Shown here one piece after another: positions 13,291-25,659 of a stretch of 64,000 nt of DNA. A model generated the notes under the pieces. That model was not told the origin of the DNA. It made no database searches and worked only from the letters and a program-made list of their open reading frames with translations. Position numbers and translations under genes: made by a program. This DNA comes from Camelus bactrianus (lineage: Eukaryota; Chordata; Mammalia; Artiodactyla; Camelidae). The stretch covers positions 78,433,501 to 78,497,500 of the forward strand of contig NC_133540.1 in assembly GCF_048773025.1 (NCBI RefSeq). Direction: 5' to 3'. Numbering within the stretch: the first letter of the stretch is position 1; each line of letters starts with the position of its first letter.

Positions 13291-13751
13291 AATAGAAAAG
13301 CAGCAAGAATCTATAGGAAAGGGGAAAATCACAATAGTAAAAGCAAATATAAAAAAGGATTGAAGATGACTTAAATAAGCCAGTACATAGTTTCAAAAAC
13401 AATTTAAAAAATTTGTAGAAGCAATTATAACCACAATTAAGAGAAAAAGGATAAACATGAAGATGTAAAATAGGACATCAAAATCAAAAAATGTGGGAGA
13501 TGGGAGTAAAAATACTTTAGATCTTTTAAATATTTGAACTTACATAATTATCAGTTTAAAGCAAGTAGATAAAGTTACGGGTTAACATACTTGAAAACCA
13601 GGGTAACTACCAATCAAAAATATACAATAGATTCACAAAAACCAAAAAGAAAGGAACGCAAGCATAATACAAAAGAAAACCATCAAACCATAAAAGGAAA
13701 AAGAAAGGAACAAAGAAGAACTACAAAATCAACTGGAAAACAAGGTTTAAA

Positions 13752-16727
13752 ATGGCAATAAGTATACACCTATCAATAATTACTTTAAATGTTAATGGAC
13801 TAAATGTTCTGATCAAAAGACAGAATGGTGGATTGGATTTTAAAAAAACAAGACCCCAGAATATTTGGCCTACAAGAGAGTCATTTTAGTGGGAAGAACA
13901 CACACAAACAAAGTGAGGGGATAGAAAAATATATTTCATGGAAACAGAAACAAATAAGTGGGGGTAGCAATACTCATATCAGACAAAATAGACAGAAAAC
14001 AAAAGCCATCAAGAAAGACAAAGAAGAGCATTAAGTAATGATAAAGGACTCAATACAAAAAGAGGATCTTACACTTTTTAATATACATGCACACAATATA
14101 GGAGCACCTAAATATATAAAATACAAACAGACATAAAGGGAGAAATTTACACTAACAATAATAGTAGGAGACTTTAACAACTCTCCAGCATCAATGGACA
14201 GATTTCCCAGAAATAAAATCAATAAAACAGAGATCCTAAATGACACAATAGAACAGTTAGACTTAATTAGTATCTAAGGACACTACGTCCAAAAATATAA
14301 ATAACAACCATGAAACACACAAACAAACAAACAGATTATACACTGTTTTCAAGTGCATGTGAAACATTCTCCAGGATAGACCACATACTAGGTCACAAAA
14401 CACACCTCAATAAATTTAAGAGGATAGAAATTTAGCATCTTTTCTGACCACGATGGTATGAAACTAGCAATCAACCACAAAGAAAAATGAGAGAAAAAAC
14501 AAACACATGGAGACTAAACAACATGCTAATAAAAAACTAATGAGTCAACAATGAAATCAGAGAGAAAATCAGAAAACACATTGATACCAATTAGAAAATT
14601 ACAAAAAATCATAAGAAAATACTATGAACAGTTAAATGCCAACAATTTAGACAACCTAGAAGAAATGGACAAGTTTCTAGAAACACAGTCTGCCAAAACT
14701 GAGTCAAGAAGAAACATGTGATTTGATTACATCTGTCACTAAAAATAAAATAAAAACTGTCATTAAAAAAAAAACAACAACCTGCAAACAAAAATCCAGT
14801 ATTGGATGGCTTCACTTTGGAATTCTACCAAATACGCAAAGAAAAACTTACACTGATCCTTCTGAAATACTTTCAAAAGACTGACAAGAAGGGAACACTC
14901 CCAAAATCATTCTATGAAGCCACCATCACCCTGATAGCAAAACCAGACCAAGACAATAAAAATAAATAAAATTATAGGACAGTATCTTTGATGAATATAG
15001 ATACAAAAATCCTCAACATATTAGGAAACCAAATTCAACAATGCATAGAAAGGGTCATACACCACGATCAAGTTGGTTTCATTCCAAGGTCGCATGTATG
15101 GTTCTACATACACAAATCAATGTGATGTACCTCATTAACAAAAGAAAAAACAAAAACCACATGATCATCTCAATAGACACCTAAAAAGTATTTCATAAAA
15201 TTCAACATCCATTCATGATGAAAACTGTCACCAAAGTGGGTATAGGGGGAACATATCTCAACATAATTAAAAACATTTATGATAACCCACAGCCAAAATA
15301 ATATTCAGTGATGAAAAGCTGATAGCCTTACTGCTAAACTAAGGAAAAAGACAAGGATGCATACTCTCACTACTTCTATTCACCATAGTATTGGAGGTTC
15401 TAGTCACAGCAATTAGGCAGAAAACATAAATAAAAGGTATCCAAATTAGAAGTAAAGAGGTAAAATTGTCACTATTTGCAGATGACATGATACTCTATAT
15501 GGAGAACCCTAAAGACGCCACACAAAAACTGTTAGAACTAATAAATGAATTTAGCAAGGGAGCATTATACTAGATTAACATACAAAAATCTGTTGCATTT
15601 ATTTACACTAACAACAAAATATAATAGAAAGTAAAACAGTCCTGTTTAAAATCACATTAAAAAAAACTAGGAATAAAGTTAAGGAAATAAAGGATCTATA
15701 TGCTGAAAATTATAAAACATTGATAACGGAAATTGAAAATGATTCAAATAAATGGAAATATAGCCCATGCTCTTGGATTGGAATAATTAATATTTTTTAA
15801 ATAGCCATACCATCCAAAGCCATCTACAGGTTTAATGTAATCCCCATCAAACTATCCATGACATTTTTCACAGAACTGGAACAAATAATCCTAAAATTTA
15901 TACAGAATTATAAAAGACACAGAATTGCCAAAGCAATCCTGAGGAAAAAGAACAAAGCTGGAGACAAAACCCATCCAGACTTCAGATAATATTACAAAGC
16001 TACAGTAATCAAAACAATGTGGTATTGGCACACATATATAACTGAAACATTATGCTGTACCCCAGTAATTGGCACATTATAAGCTGACTAAACTTCAATA
16101 AAGAAAAAAAATTTTTAAATCCAGTAAAAAAATGAACAGAAGACCTAACTGGACATTTGTCCAAAAAGGCATACAAAAGGTCAATATGCACATGAAAAGA
16201 CGCTCAACGTTGCTAATCATTAGAGAAATGCAAATCAAAACCACAATGAGGTATCAGTTCACACCAGCTAGAAAGGCTATCATCAAAAAGTGTAAAGATA
16301 GTAAACACTGGAGAGGGTGCGGTGAAAAGATTAGTTTCCTACACTGTTGATGGGAAAGTAAATTGGTATAGCCACTATGGAAAACAGTACGGACTTTCTT
16401 TAAAAAAGTAAAAATAGATTTACCATATTGTCTAGAAATCCCTGGGCATATTAGATAAAAACTCTAGCTCAATAAGGTACATGAACCCTAATGTTCATAG
16501 CAGGACTATTCACAATAGCCAGACATGGAAACAACCCACATGCTCATCACAGATGATTGGTTTATGTACATGTGATATATATGTACAATGGTGTACTACT
16601 CAATCATAAAAAAGAATGAAATATTATCATTTATAGCAACATGATGGACCTAGAGAATATCATATTAAGTGAAGTAAGTCAGAAAAAGAAAAGTATCAAT
16701 ACAATATCACTTATATGTAGAATATAA
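13752..16727 (+). pseudogene. L1 ORF2 remnant, decayed, with an internal replacement
   Basis: The start 'atggcaataagtatacacct' matches the first L1's ORF2 start. The endonuclease region (LNVNGL near 13790), the reverse transcriptase (block near 15010-15210 and QGC near 15350) and the active-site FADD (about 15473-15484, followed by MILYME) are all visible; here the two aspartates are kept. Many stops and frameshifts interrupt it. Compared with the first L1, about 485 bases are missing between 'ggtattggcac' (16021) and the segment resuming at about 16119; an L1 3' tail fills the gap. The C-terminal block is at about 16140-16727. Confidence 0.85.
16030..16118 (+). mobile_element. Small L1 3'-tail fragment inside L1 ORF2
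   Basis: This reads 'tataactgaaacattatgc', then 'gtaccccagtaattggcaca', 'ctgactaaacttcaataaag' and an A-rich tail, which is the very end of an L1, not ORF2. ORF2 sequence continues on both sides, with about 485 bases of ORF2 missing. It is either a 5'-truncated L1 insertion with a target deletion, or an internal deletion joining ORF2 to a tail followed by a second truncated L1. Confidence 0.75.
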
Positions 16728-17054
16728 AAAATAATATAAATGAATCTATACACAAAACAGAAAGATTCACAGACATAGAAAACACACTTATGGTTACCAA
16801 AGGGGAAAAGGAGGAGAGGAGGGATAAATTAAGAGTATGGGAGGGATAAATTAGAAGTATGTGTTAAGAGATTCGAAACACTATAAATGAAATAGGTAAG
16901 TAATAGGGATTTAATGTATGGCACAGGAAACGATATTCAATAACTTATAATAATTTATAATGGAAAATAATCTGAAAAAGTATATATATATCTGCATCAC
17001 TTTGCTGTACATCTGAGACTAACACAATATTGTAAATCAACTATACTTTAAAAC

Positions 17055-17069
17055 ATAAAGAAAAAATAA
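17055..17069. repeat. Target-site duplication, right copy
   Basis: Exact match to the 15-mer at 10983-10997, at the end of the older full-length L1. Confidence 0.65.
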
Positions 17070-17309
17070 AAGAAAATAAAGACAATAATCCATCTCAAAT
17101 TCTCACAGTCTTGATATATACTTTGTAAATCTACACAGCTATCCTTTTCACCCTTCCTATCTTCTTTTTCTTCCTTCTTTCCTTCCATTCTTTTCTACAT
17201 TTATTCCTTTCATTCATTGGCCTGTACATCAATCTGGACATCAGACAGATGGAAAAAATTATGCGTTCTGAAAGTTGTGATCACACTATTGATAGGCTTA
17301 ACAATAGAC

Positions 17310-17706
17310 TGTGTATTGTGTTTGCTCAGCCTGACATAGTAAAACATTTCAGACTGGGTGGCTCCAACAGCAACACTTTTATTTTCTCACAGTCCTAGCG
17401 GGTACAAGTCCAAGATGGAGATGTCAGCAGGATTGATTTCTTGTGAGTCTTCTTGGTTTGTTTGTGGCTGTCATCTCACGTTGTTCTCACGTGGACTTTC
17501 CTCTGTGCTCATACACCCCTGGTGTCTCTCCCTCTTTTTATAAGGACATTAGCCATATTATATTAGGATCTACCCACATAACCTCATTTAACCATAATTA
17601 CATCTTTTAAAAGGCTTTATCTCCAAATAGTCATATTCTCAAGTACACTGGGGGTTAGGACTTCAACATATAAAATTTGGGGGGAAACAAATCAGTTCAA
17701 AACACA
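17310..17706 (-). mobile_element. MaLR-type LTR fossil (MST/MLT1-like), reverse
   Basis: Read on the minus strand this follows the MaLR LTR pattern. On the plus strand it shows 'gactgggtggctccaacag', 'tttattttctcacagtcct', 'tataaggacattagccatat', 'tatctccaaatagtcatatt' and 'gggggttaggacttcaacat' in the expected order. MaLR LTRs are old retrovirus-like fossils of placental mammals. No internal part is seen, so it is probably a solo LTR. Confidence 0.85.
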
Positions 17707-20376
17707 CTGTAAGCATTTCCCCATGTCATTAAAGTTATTTTAAAATTGCAGAATATTCTAATATATTAATACACAATTATTTAATGCATTCCCTATTGTT
17801 AAACATTGATTTTTCTAATTTTTCACAATTGTAAGGAGTGCTATAGGTAATTTCCTTAAAAAGAAGTAATTGTATGCATCTCATTACTTTCTTGAGGTCA
17901 AAATCCTAGAGGTGAATTTATTATATCAAAAATCACGAATTTTATTGCTAAAACTTCAGAACTTTCCTACCAAGTTTAATTGCCTGCAAGCAGTTTGTGA
18001 GTTTTATGTTTGCATACCCCAACCAAAGTAATCAAAAGATTATTGCTGATTAAATACGCAACTATTCTATTTTTAGAAATGTTTTTATGTACTAGCATGA
18101 TTAATATTCTTTTGCAATTTTAATAGCTTCATTTATGTGATATTGCATATGTATAGCAATATCTTCCTTTTCCTTATAGTTTTTAAAGGAATTCTGTTTA
18201 GAAAGGTATTAAAATATTCTCAAAAAAGTATATTTTATAATATTATTTCCATTGTTACTATATATTCTCATTTTTCTTCAATCTGTAGAAAATACGATTT
18301 GCTTTATAATATGAATAAGATTTCAGTGATTAATTACATATCCTATATTAAACTTTATTGATTGCATTAAACGTATCTATTTTACACTGATAAAATATTT
18401 TATCCACTCTTTTAATTTTACGTAATGATTTCAAATCCTGTTTTACTGAGACCTTCCACAGGTCTCCACATCTTCCCAACTAGTACTTGTGCCCAACATT
18501 CTACCTTTTCTTATTATTGTGACTAGATTATTCATGCTTCTACCTTGTGCAGTAGTCATCCTTGACCACTCCTGGCAATGCCCCAGCAATTTTCCACATA
18601 TCTACAATTCTTCCCTCTTTACAGATTCATCTCCAACAGCATCCAAACATGTACTTACATCAGCCATATGAAAACAAGCAAACAAAAAACCCCAAACACA
18701 CACGTCCAGGCCCCACCACCCCCTCCTGCTGCCACCATATTTACTTTCCCTCACTTAAAGAAAAATCATTGAAAAAGCTGTGTGTTCTACATAGCCTAAA
18801 TCATACATTTTAGTTTATCTGAGATGGTCACAGTTTGGATATGTTGTACTATCCAATACAGAGTTTTTCCAGAAGAAAAGGGTCCTGTATTAAGTAACAA
18901 ATTGCATCCTAACCCTAATTCTGTCTTCATTGCTTGTCTCCTATTTCTTGAGTCCTTTCCTTTGACTTTTCCCCTCCACTCCACAAATTTCTTTTATCGA
19001 TTTCATGATCCCCATCTTTCCAGAATCCTCAATATTTTTTAGCTCTAAGTATCATTTGATATGTTTGATCTCATTTCTTTTTCAAATTCATACCTTCCTT
19101 GTATTGATAGACACCACACTCTCCTGGTTTCCCTCCTATCTTACTGATTTTTTCTTCTGCAACTATTTTCATTTCTCCAAAACTCTTTAACCTCCAAATA
19201 TTTGGATGCCCTGCTTCTTAGGCCTTTGATCTCTTCTGTTTTATTATACATTCTTCCTTCTGTAAATGCTGCTGGATTTATTAATCCCTTTATGATCATT
19301 ACAGCATTTCTTTGTGTTCATTATTGTGTTACTTAGAATGCCCAGGAAAATGCTTGCTACTGAATAGAAGTGGTGAAATGGACAACTTCATTTTATGGTT
19401 TTTCCTTTCCTGGCATTACATTCTCTATTAAAGAATTAACACTTACGATTTTTCCTCAGCCTTGGGTTTTAGGGAATGAATCCAAATTAAGACAGATGTC
19501 TTTATATTTAAGTCCTAGAGCTTCTTTTAACCACACCAAAGATCCCTGTTTGCTAGCTATTCTGAATGCTACTTTTACCTTGATGTCAATAATGGTTATC
19601 AACTTCTTGCTTCTGGGAAATAACTGCTGCCCCTTTCTGACATCCTGGGATTCTGGTATCTTCACTGAAATTAGGAAACCCATTTCAGTGGCAGTATCTC
19701 CCATCTTTATTTCCACCCTATGGAGGATCATGCCAGTAGCACTATTTCAGAGATGCTGGTAACCTGCTCACCTATGCATATTTCAGTGATGGTAAATAAA
19801 GTGGTCTCCAAGCCCTCTCAGTTAGACATAACCGAAGACCTGCTGATTCCATAGAACTTTTAAAATCTGCTCCGACTTTTCTATCTTCTTAACACTTTAT
19901 AATATTGTACATTTCATTAAGGAATGTTTTGAATTAGCACTGGATGCACATAAATGCAAATTTCATTTAACCAGCTAACTAAAAAGTGAGACCTACCCTC
20001 TGCTGAATGAGCTAGTGCATGAAATCCACATTCATTACCAAATGTGCTTTATAAGTAGATTAAGTCCAACAGAAATTATTTTTTTCTCCTTATTCCAGTA
20101 TCATCAGTGCTTATTTCTACAGAAACTTCCTATGTTTCTATCACAACTTTCTGTTTCTACAATAAATTATAAAAATCTTGCAAATATTTGGTATATAAAT
20201 CTTACCAAGTTCATATTTAATTCTTATCCATCTGAGACAGGCTGATCTTTGACTCAAGCTTGGAGGCTAAAATGTGGTAGAGATGAGGCATAAAAAGACT
20301 GGCATTTCTTTACAAGGTAATTACCTCAAGTAATTTCCTTACTCAAGTGAGTTCCTTACAAGGTCTTTAATCAGTG
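17707..20376. other. AT-rich intergenic DNA
   Basis: No gene recognised. The segment at about 18940-19260 has a C/T-rich flavour ('caccacactctcctggtttc', 'ggatgccctgcttcttaggc') resembling an old LINE fragment, family not identified. The 130-codon open frame at 19370-19762 (plus) and its minus-strand partner at 19456-19731 show no domain or low-complexity signature and no splice context. Confidence 0.5.
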
Positions 20377-20391
20377 CCAAACAGCCTCATT
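20377..20391. repeat. Target-site duplication, left copy
   Basis: 'ccaaacagcctcatt' here and 'ccaaactgcctcatt' at 21196-21210 differ at one base and flank the reverse L1 piece exactly. Confidence 0.88.
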
Positions 20392-21195
20392 TAAAAAAAA
20401 AATTATTGAAATATAGTTGATTTACAATGTAGGTTATTTTCAGGTGTAGAGCAAAGTGATTCAGTTATACAAATATACATACATACATATATTCTTCTTC
20501 AGATTCTTTTCCATTATAGGTTATTACAAGATATTGAGTATAGTTCCCCATGCTATACAGTAGTTCCCTGTTGTTTATCTATTTTACATATAGTAGTATA
20601 TATCTGTTAATACCATATTCCTAACTTATCCCACCCCTACCTCTTCCTCCTTTGGTAACAGTAAATTTGTTTTCTATATCTATGATTCTATTTCTGTTTT
20701 GTAAGTATATTCATTTGTATCATTTTTTTTTAGATTCTACATATAAGTGATATATGTCTTTCTCTGTGTAAATTATTTCTCTGAGTATAATAACTTCTAC
20801 ATCCATCCATGTTGCTGCAAATGGCATCATTTCATTCTTTTTTATAGCTCAGTAATATTCCATTACATGTTATATATGTGTGTGTGTGTGTGTGTGTATC
20901 TCACCTTCTATTAATTCTTCTGTCAGTGGGCATTTAGGTTGCTTCCATGTACTATAAATAATGCTGCTGTGAACATTGGGGTGTGTGTATCTTTTCCAAT
21001 TAGAGTTTTCTCTGGATATATGCCCTGGAGTGGGATTGCTGGATCACATGGTAACTCTAATTTTAGTTTAAGAAACCTCCATACTGTTCTCCATAGTGGC
21101 TGCACCAATTTACATTCCCACCAACAGTGCAGCAGGGTTCCCATTTCTCCACACCCTCTCTGGCATTTATTATTTGTACACTTTTGATGATGGCC
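20392..21195 (-). mobile_element. 5'-truncated L1, reverse, with target duplication
   Basis: It begins with a T-run (the poly-A tail read in reverse) and the L1 3' end ('gaaatatagttgatttacaa'), passes through the 3' UTR ('ctatacagtagttccctgtt') and ends in ORF2 C-terminal sequence. The minus-strand frame 20923-21144 shows [19 protein letters not shown]. About 0.8 kb of the L1 3' end is present. A 15-bp direct repeat brackets it, so it is a standard truncated retrotransposition. A TG microsatellite lies inside at about 20877-20897. Confidence 0.93.
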
Positions 21196-21210
21196 CCAAA
21201 CTGCCTCATT
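21196..21210. repeat. Target-site duplication, right copy
   Basis: Matches 20377-20391 with one difference, at the 5'-truncated end of the reverse L1. Confidence 0.88.
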
Positions 21211-22200
21211 CTTACCAGAGAAGTTGTTCTGCTTCCAAGGAAGACTCAGAGGTGTTCAGAATTCAGATTAACCAGTCAGCCAAATATATCAGAAAGTCCT
21301 CTTCTCCTCTTTGGGATTTTAATCTATACTCAGCTTTTCACACAATGACCTAAGTAAATTGTGAATTTACTATATGCTATAATATATTAACTTTCAAAAT
21401 CAGATTCTACATCAGATTTTCAGCTAAGTCTTCCCTAAGATTATTAAAAAAAAAAAAAAAAGCTTCCCCTTGATTCTGAAACATCTTAGATTCTGCTGAT
21501 CAGGGAATTCCCTAGAGATGGATTTACAAGATGAGAGAAGGAATTTAGGCCACAAGAAATATGTAACGCCATATTATCCTGGTTTTTTACTGGCAAAGAG
21601 AAAAATTTTATTTTTGTTTAGGCACTTCCGAGTCTATTTCATTTAGCTGAATCCATATCTTAATACTATATCTATGTTTCCCTTAGACTTGTATCTTTTT
21701 TTCCTCTAAAGAGTAAAATTGGCTATTTTATATTTGATTATTTTGTTATGCTTTAAATTAAGAACAGCACATATTGCACATAAATTGATTATTTGGAAAT
21801 AGATTTCTATTCTAAAAGAAAACATTTTAAAATGGTTCACAAATAAACTTTTACAAAATTTCTGCTAGTGTAGCTTTAATGAATAGCTGTAACAGTTTCT
21901 CAAGTTTGTTGGCTGTAAAACAAAAAACACAATACAACAAAACATAACCAGCAATAAAAGAAAAAACAAAACCAAAAAAAGCCCATGCATTTTACAGGTC
22001 TGATTTGGCTAGAAGCACCAGTTTTCTAGGCACAAGGGATCTTGAAGTACCATAAAGTACAAGCAAACTATATTCTAGTTTTTTGTTAGTTTAGTTTAAA
22101 ATTTTTCTAAAATTTGGGGGAAATGTACAATACAGTAAAAGCCCTGAGTGTATTATCTACTGTAAGAGCAAAGTCCACATTTTTAGTAAATAAATTTGAG
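21211..22200. other. AT-rich intergenic DNA
   Basis: No gene or clear repeat seen apart from A-rich runs at 21446-21461 and 21920-21980. Confidence 0.55.
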
Positions 22201-22224
22201 GATTGCCTTCTGTTTGTAGAAAGA

Positions 22225-22755
22225 GGCACTACTGAGCCTGGCAACAGAACACAGAAATAAACGTGCTAGTACCTTGCGGTCGGGCTGCACCCTGCAGGCC
22301 TGCAACCCTTGTAGTAGCCCAATGTCGAGAACTAAGAGCCCAGGGACAGCAACAGAGACATCAGTGTTCCAACAGGGGATCTTACATGTCTGCAGCAATA
22401 TGTCCTGGAGAGACACCAGGCAGACAGCAGGCAGGACGTGACAGCAATCTTTGCTATTTGGGGGAGAAGGAGGTTACCATTTGAAGGAGGAGCTGACGTC
22501 AGGTTAGCTCATCAGTTACCAGGGAAACCAGCAGCCGGGGCACATGTCTCACAGACCCTCAGGTTAATGACCATCATAAGGGAAGATGTCTTCCTTCAGT
22601 AAACTAGCAGGTGAAGCTGTTCTGGCCTAAGGACTAGAGAAATCACTAGCTGGGGCAGGAGGCAAGTAGGAACATGTGAGTAGAGTTAGGTGAAGCAGGA
22701 ACTGGTTGAGCAGGGAATGTACAAAGAGCAAGAGAATGACCATCTTGAGTGGCCT
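22225..22755 (-). mobile_element. Retroviral LTR fossil, left copy
   Basis: Shares long stretches with 24400-24970, for example 'ttaccagggaaaccagcag', 'cagaccctcaggttaatgac', 'gctggggcaggaggcaag' and 'gacagcaatctttgcta'. Both copies have the same orientation. The neighbouring pol-like sequence reads on the minus strand, so this is the 3' LTR of a fossil provirus. Exact ends are uncertain. The copies are visibly diverged, so the insertion is not recent. Confidence 0.78.
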
Positions 22756-24399
22756 GACCATGCACGCCACCCCTACACACCCTGCCCGACTCCTTACAAT
22801 CTTGGTCTGCCCCTCTTCCACAATATCCCTGAGGTCAGGTACGTAGAGGTGCACTGCAACCAAATACCACAAATGAAATACAGACAGCAGAAGCTAACGG
22901 GTATCATGAGTGAGCCAGGGGCTTATTGGGTCATTTTTTCATGGAAGACTGGAGGACGACAACATAATCTCTCTGTAGACCCAGCAGTCAGACTTATTTC
23001 ACAATGAGGCCACCACTGTTACCCAGTCCCTCCACTCAGACTGGGGACAAAATGTAAGATGTGTAACAGGCACAATACAGGGAAGATCATGACCATTAAG
23101 CAAAATACAAGCAGCAACAGCATTCTGAGCAACCTGCCTGTGGTTTCGTCCAGGTCTGCAGTATCATACCGCCCTCAGTCCCTGCCTGCTGGGGTGCTGA
23201 ATACTGGAGGGGCCGTGTAACAACAGACCACAAGGGTAATATGATGGTGCCTTTCTCCAGTAGGGAGCCCAGGTTAATTACCTTAGTAAGTAGTCTCAGG
23301 TGGGCTGGGTAGAAGACAGGTGAAATCTATAAAGTTCCTTTCCAATCCCATTCCCCACGAGTAGCAAACTCAAATAACCAGGGACTTACCCGCCAGTTCC
23401 AGGACTGTTTTACAATGTGTTCCCCTTAGGGTAGATCCTGTGGCTTTGGTAAAAGTTAATTACTGTCTTGACAATAGTTGGCAATTATCCTCTGGTGGTC
23501 AACAGCTGAACTCGGATGGTGTTGAGAAGTTGCCTCTGGGTTAAAACGGTGAAGGTGCTGAGACTATTCCTCCCGGGATTTTCAGTTATAGTTAATGGGG
23601 CTTCAGTTAGCCCCCTGGTCCACATGCTGAGAGAATGGGTTTCCAGTCTCAACTATTATCTAAGTAGTCCGTTCTTCTTTTAAATTAACCCGGGAGCGGT
23701 AGGGTTGTAGGGCAGGTGGAGATGCCAATGTATGTCATTTTTATCGGCCCATTCCTCAACTTCACGGCCAGTAAAGTGGATTCCTTGGTTGCTATTAATG
23801 TCCATGCAGGTCCTGTATGCCGCACACAGCTGTTCTAGACCACGAATAGTGGTTTTTAGCGTTGCTCGATATCTCAGGTAGTCCTTTGTAATGTCTTCCG
23901 TGCATTAAAATTCACGGTGGACTGCATATAGCTGTTGTTCCATCATGCTGTATTTTTGCTCTGCCCCCGTCCACAGCTGAGACCAGAAGCCCAAGGGTTA
24001 CTCATTTTTTTGCCATTGCCACAGACATCAACCAAACACTTCCAGGTATCTGGCCATGTCCAATTCAGAAGCCTCTCCCTGCACTGAGATCCTTAAAGCC
24101 TGGGTCTGTAACTGTTTAGGAGTTTGGGTCAGGAGTAAGCTTGTATTTTGTAGATAAAACAGGTCCTTGTGTTTTGTCTGTATTCACCTGCTATCCCCAT
24201 GCAGTCAGATGAACCACAAGCATTGGGCTGCTACTTTTAAACTGAAAAGAGCCTCTGAGGTTAAGTAAGAGGACATCATCAGTATTATGGAAGAGAAAGA
24301 CATCTCTCATGGGAGCCAGTTGCCACAGGGCCCTATATGCTAGTGGAGTGCCATCTTGGGACTACCCTCCTCCCTCAATTTTCTATTCCCCATCCTTCT
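22756..24399 (-). mobile_element. Shortened interior of a class I (gammaretrovirus-like) ERV fossil
   Basis: Between the two LTRs, minus-strand translation at about 23700-23990 resembles the end of RNase H and the integrase of a class I endogenous retrovirus. Sequence nearer the left LTR is probably an env remnant. The interior is only about 1.6 kb, far below a whole provirus, so large parts are gone, and it has many breaks. It is a fossil with no coding capacity. Confidence 0.7.
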
Positions 24400-24975
24400 T
24401 TCCTGACTTCTTGCAACTCGCAGGAGTTTTGCTGGATCCCTGACTGGCTTGCCAATTGTTGGGCTGCACTCTGCAGTCTTGCAAGCCTTGTAGTTGCTCA
24501 TCCTTGACACAAACAGCCCAGAGACAGTGACACAGACATCAGTGGTTGGATAGGGGATCTTACGTGTCCACAGCAAAAGGTCTTGGAGTGATACTCCACT
24601 GTGTATAGCAGACAGCAGGCAGGACATGACAGCAATCTTTGCTACTCCAGGGGGGGAGGAGGAGGAACTGATGGAACTGACGGAACTGACGTCAGGTTTA
24701 TAGGAGGAAGTGACGTCAGATTGGCTCATTAGTTACCAGGGAAACCAGCAGCTGGGGCACATGCCTCATAGACCCTCAGGTTAATGACCATCAAAGGGAA
24801 GATGTTTTCCTTTAACAAACTGCAGGTGAAGCTGTTCTGGCTTAAGGATTAGAAACATCATGAGCTGGGGCAGGAGGCAAGCACGTTCATGTAAGTAGAG
24901 TGTAGGAGAAGCAGGAACTGACTGAGTAGGGAATGTGTGAAGAGCAAGAGAAGAGCCATCGTAAGTGGCCTTTTG
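24400..24975 (-). mobile_element. Retroviral LTR fossil, right copy
   Basis: Counterpart of the LTR at 22225-22755, and the 5' LTR given the minus-strand pol reading. It differs by having 'tgacgtcag' twice (about 24687 and 24712) where the left copy has it once, next to an inverted CCAAT-like 'attggctca'. End positions are approximate. Confidence 0.78.
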
Positions 24976-25659
24976 GCCACTTGCCCTGTTGGCAGGACAC
25001 CAAATCCAGCAGCATTCACCTGATCTACTTGATCTTTCTATTGAAAGTGGTATTATTAAAACCCTAGAAGCATTACAGAAATTAGACTAACAAAAAACAG
25101 CTTGACACACAGTATGCATCACAAAAATAGACAGTATGTGCTCACTATAATATTTTTATGAGTTCTTTGATGCAAGAAAATATTATCTAGACCTTTACAC
25201 AATAAAATTCTAAATTAGAGATAAAGTTTCTGCAAAGCTTTGTAAAGAAAAACAGATGTGATGATCACATCAATATTTATTTAGCCAGAGTTAACTCTGA
25301 GAGATTGAAATGGAGTTGAAGAGACTGTCAAAGAGCCCTGAAGTGTAGATTCTCTTTTAGTAAATATAGAAATATAAAGACAAGGGAATTTTGGAAATCA
25401 GGAAGGCCAAAGAATCTGCTGAATAAAAATTTTAGGATACAATGCAAGATATTTTCAAGAAATTATAAAACACAGAAGCAGAACACTAATTCAGTTGTTC
25501 AACAGCTATTCTATGAGACAGAAGTCTGTGAGGCACTGTGAGCGTCAATATGGATAGAACGGTAGGTAAAATGCACAATAGCCCCTGGTATCATGGAGCT
25601 TACAATCTCACAAGGGAAAGAAATATTGAAAGTAATGAATCCTGTATACACATCATATA
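24976..25659. other. Intergenic sequence between two ERV pieces
   Basis: AT-rich, with no LTR or pol resemblance seen and no gene recognised. Confidence 0.5.

Larger units (their letters stand above)
10998..17054 (+). mobile_element. Full-length older L1 (LINE-1)
   Basis: A second complete L1 layout. It opens with a G-run and 'gtcaagatgctgatgtagga', has a GC-richer 5' region to about 12400, ORF1 remnants (12420-13290), ORF2 remnants (13752-16727), and a 3' UTR containing 'cacagacatagaaaacac' and 'ctaacacaatattgtaaat'. It is more diverged than the L1 at 225-6363: no open frame longer than about 70 codons remains. It is flanked by an exact 15-bp direct repeat. A foreign L1 tail lies inside ORF2 at about 16030-16118. 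Confidence 0.9.

Noticed and set aside
19370-19762. 130-codon plus-strand open frame and a 91-codon minus-strand partner
   Set aside because: No domain, signal peptide or splice context was seen. The length is modest for this span and both strands are open, so it is probably chance.
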